Source: Synergistaceae bacterium
GTDB taxonomy: Bacteria > Synergistota > Synergistia > Synergistales > Synergistaceae
Reading direction: 5' to 3'
NCBI GenBank assembly: GCA_031274465.1
Contig: JAISQC010000150.1
Location: 1-6,848, forward strand
Length of the DNA stretch: 6,848 nt
The notes under the pieces were generated by a model, which did not search any database, was not told the DNA's origin, and worked only from the letters and a program-made list of their open reading frames with translations. Below are positions 5,423 to 6,848 of the stretch, one piece after another. Position 1 is the stretch's first letter. Each line of letters starts with the position of its first letter. Made by a program: the position numbers and the translations under genes.

Positions 5423-6765
5423 GCGGCTTGCCCCTTTTCTTTAAGTTTCCTGCGTTCGGACATGACCCCGGCCTTGCCGTCCCTGCACGATTGCGTCAGG
5501 TGCCTTCGGGCAGGGCAGACGTAGGTGCAGCTCCCGCATTCGATGCAGTTCATACCGCCGTCGGCTTCGAAGGCGGCATAGTCGCGGCGCCTCACCGAAC
5601 GGTCGAGCGACGAGGGCAAAAGCCCCATCGGGCACGCGTCGATGCACCTGCCGCACCGTATGCAGGCCGACTCCGCGAAAGATTGCGCGGAGCGGGCGGT
5701 GAGGGCCAGTATCCCCGACGTGCCCTTGACTATCGGGACGTCGAGCGACCTCATCGATATGCCCATCATCGGGCCGCCGGACAGCACTTTCACCGGCTCT
5801 TCCGTGAACCCTCCAGCCGTCTCTATGAGTTCCCGGACGGACGTCCCCAGCGGGGCCAATATGTTTTTCGGGCTTGCCACGGCGTCCCCGACGACCGAGA
5901 TTATCCTGTCGAGGACCGGCATCCCGTCGATTACGGCGTTCCATATGTGGGCAACCGTGCTCACGTTGAGCACCAGACAGCCAACTTCGGACGGCAGAGC
6001 GCCGGGCGGTATCTCCTGCCCGGTGACGGTGTATATGAGCATCTTCTCAGCGCCCTGCGGGTATTTGACCCTGTGCGGCATCACCCTGATGTTGCCGCTG
6101 TGTTCGGACAGTTCGTTGTCTATCCGCCTGATGGCCTCGGGCTTGTTGTTTTCGATGGCGATTATCCCCTCGGCCTCTGGGAAGAGGCGCAGGCATATCT
6201 CAAGGCCGCCGATCACCGGTTCGGGATGCTCGATCATGAGCCTGTTGTCGCAGTTGAGGAAGGGCTCGCACTCCGCGCCGTTTATTATTATCCATCTGAT
6301 GCGCTTGTCCGGCGGGGGAGAGAGCTTCACGTGAGTTGGGAATGTGGCGCCCCCCATGCCCACTATGCCAGCCTCGCGGATTATTTTGACCAGCTCGGGC
6401 GGTTCGAGCGATTTGAAATCCCTGTGCGGCTCGAGCGCGCCTCCGTGCTCGAATTTATGGTCGTTTTCCACAACCACGCAGTTTTCGAACGCCCCCGAGA
6501 CAGTCATCCTCATGCCTATTTCAACGACCGTGCCGGACACGGAAGACAGTATCGGCGCCGATACGAAGGCGTCGGCGTCCGCTATTTTCTGCCCGACGAG
6601 CACCCTGTCCCCTTTTTTCACTATGGGGGAACACGGCACGCCGAGGTGCTGCGACATGGGGTAAACGAGCTCTCCCTTGGGGGAGATGACCTCGATCTCC
6701 TTTTTTTCCGTTTGTGATTTGCTTTCAGGCGGGTGTATGCCGCCCCTGAATGTTGGCAGGTTCAT
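5419..6765 (-). CDS. rnfC: Rnf complex subunit RnfC, NADH/FMN and Fe-S protein
   Basis: The peripheral cytoplasmic subunit that exchanges electrons with NAD(H), 448 residues, a normal length for the anaerobe-type RnfC. It opens with FRGGIHPPESK (6-16), typical of the RnfC N-terminal domain. Next come a barrel-sandwich-like region (about 30-100), the glycine-rich nucleotide/FMN-binding segment GIVGMGGATFPTHVK (133-147), INGAECEP (161-168) and the SLBB-like region. Two C-terminal 4Fe-4S motifs follow: Cys368-x2-Cys371-x2-Cys374-x3-Cys378-Pro and Cys407-x2-Cys410-x2-Cys413-x3-Cys417-Pro. It resembles NuoF/NqrF-type modules only in cofactor use, and the full set of landmarks leaves little doubt about RnfC. 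It is the first gene of the operon. GGAGG at 6775-6779 precedes the start by 9 bases and a probable promoter lies about 40 bases upstream. The stop overlaps the rnfD start as ATGA. Confidence 0.96.
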   Translation of the reverse strand: MNLPTFRGGIHPPESKSQTEKKEIEVISPKGELVYPMSQHLGVPCSPIVKKGDRVLVGQKIADADAFVSAPILSSVSGTVVEIGMRMTVSGAFENCVVVENDHKFEHGGALEPHRDFKSLEPPELVKIIREAGIVGMGGATFPTHVKLSPPPDKRIRWIIINGAECEPFLNCDNRLMIEHPEPVIGGLEICLRLFPEAEGIIAIENNKPEAIRRIDNELSEHSGNIRVMPHRVKYPQGAEKMLIYTVTGQEIPPGALPSEVGCLVLNVSTVAHIWNAVIDGMPVLDRIISVVGDAVASPKNILAPLGTSVRELIETAGGFTEEPVKVLSGGPMMGISMRSLDVPIVKGTSGILALTARSAQSFAESACIRCGRCIDACPMGLLPSSLDRSVRRRDYAAFEADGGMNCIECGSCTYVCPARRHLTQSCRDGKAGVMSERRKLKEKGQAA

Positions 6766-6774
6766 AATCGTTTT

Positions 6775-6779
6775 CCTCC
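6775..6779 (-). promoter_or_regulatory. Ribosome binding site of rnfC
   Basis: A perfect GGAGG on the minus strand, 9 bases before the ATG at 6765. It fixes the start of the first gene of the operon, which also agrees with the conserved RnfC N-terminus. Confidence 0.75.
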
Positions 6780-6803
6780 GCGCGCGTTCGTTCTATACGA
6801 GTC

Positions 6804-6830
6804 ATTCTAGCAGATTTGCTGAAAACACAA
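6804..6830 (-). promoter_or_regulatory. Probable sigma-70-type promoter of the rnf operon (extended -10)
   Basis: On the minus strand TAGAAT (6809-6804) is preceded by TG and one base (6812-6810), giving an extended -10 of the form TGnTAGAAT. A weak -35 candidate TTGTGT (6830-6825) stands 15 bases upstream, shorter than the ideal 17, which an extended -10 can tolerate. Transcription would begin near 6797, leaving a leader of about 30 bases with the GGAGG site. This is the only non-coding stretch upstream of rnfC and is AT-rich compared with the genes. A second TATAGA (6797-6792) has no -35 partner. Motif matching by eye only. Confidence 0.5.
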
Positions 6831-6848
6831 TGCTCAATTGCCGCAAAT

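Noticed and set aside
5398..6717. A 439-codon open frame on the plus strand, antisense to rnfC
   Set aside because: It lies opposite a certain rnfC, has a protein composition rich in Arg, Gly, Tyr and His without recognisable motifs, and is of the kind high-GC codon bias produces opposite real genes.
1..6848. CRISPR array, tRNA, rRNA, insertion sequence or phage genes
   Set aside because: No spaced direct repeats, cloverleaf-like sequence, transposase motifs or terminal inverted repeats were seen; the window is nearly all coding.

Overview
The window is a dense stretch of bacterial chromosome with high GC content (judged by eye, not counted). It carries nine protein-coding genes and almost no non-coding DNA. 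Seven of them, on the minus strand, form a complete Rnf complex operon in the order rnfC-D-G-E-A-B followed by one small unassigned gene. Rnf is the membrane-bound ferredoxin:NAD+ oxidoreductase that couples electron transfer to Na+ or H+ translocation. The C-D-G-E-A-B order, together with a long RnfB carrying many Fe-S motifs, is typical of anaerobes such as Clostridia, Thermotogota and Synergistota. High GC combined with frequent ATA isoleucine and AGG arginine codons makes me lean weakly towards Synergistota. That is inference only, since no marker gene is present.

Layout. Positions 1-417 (+) hold the last 138 codons of a UPF0210/DUF711 (PFL-like) protein of unknown function. After a 39-base gap comes a D-2-hydroxyacid dehydrogenase family gene (457-1395, +). 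Its stop codon directly abuts the stop codon of the last gene of the minus-strand operon (1396), so the two units converge with no intergenic base and no visible terminator. The minus-strand operon starts at a probable extended -10 promoter near 6804-6830 and continues through rnfC (6765-5419), rnfD (5422-4490), rnfG (4503-3856), rnfE (3854-3162), rnfA (3165-2590), rnfB (2576-1743) and the small gene (1746-1396). Gene junctions are ATGA overlaps, a 14-base overlap, or gaps of 1 and 13 bases, which points to one translationally coupled transcript.

How the genes work together. By family knowledge, RnfB takes electrons from reduced ferredoxin and passes them through Fe-S clusters. They then move through the membrane-embedded RnfA/RnfE pair, which shares a cluster, and the covalent flavins of RnfG and RnfD, to RnfC, which holds FMN, two 4Fe-4S clusters and the NAD(H) site. 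The residues for these steps are visible. No flavin transferase gene (apbE) lies in the window, although RnfD and RnfG would need one.

The least explained item is the 116-residue protein at the end of the operon. It looks like a thioredoxin-fold protein, with a probable cis-Pro motif (VPT), but has a CHPGCC cluster instead of CxxC. It overlaps rnfB by an ATGA junction and may be an accessory or redox partner of Rnf. Secondary oddities are a cysteine-containing tail on RnfE and histidine in place of the usual aspartate in the flavinylation motifs of both RnfD and RnfG.
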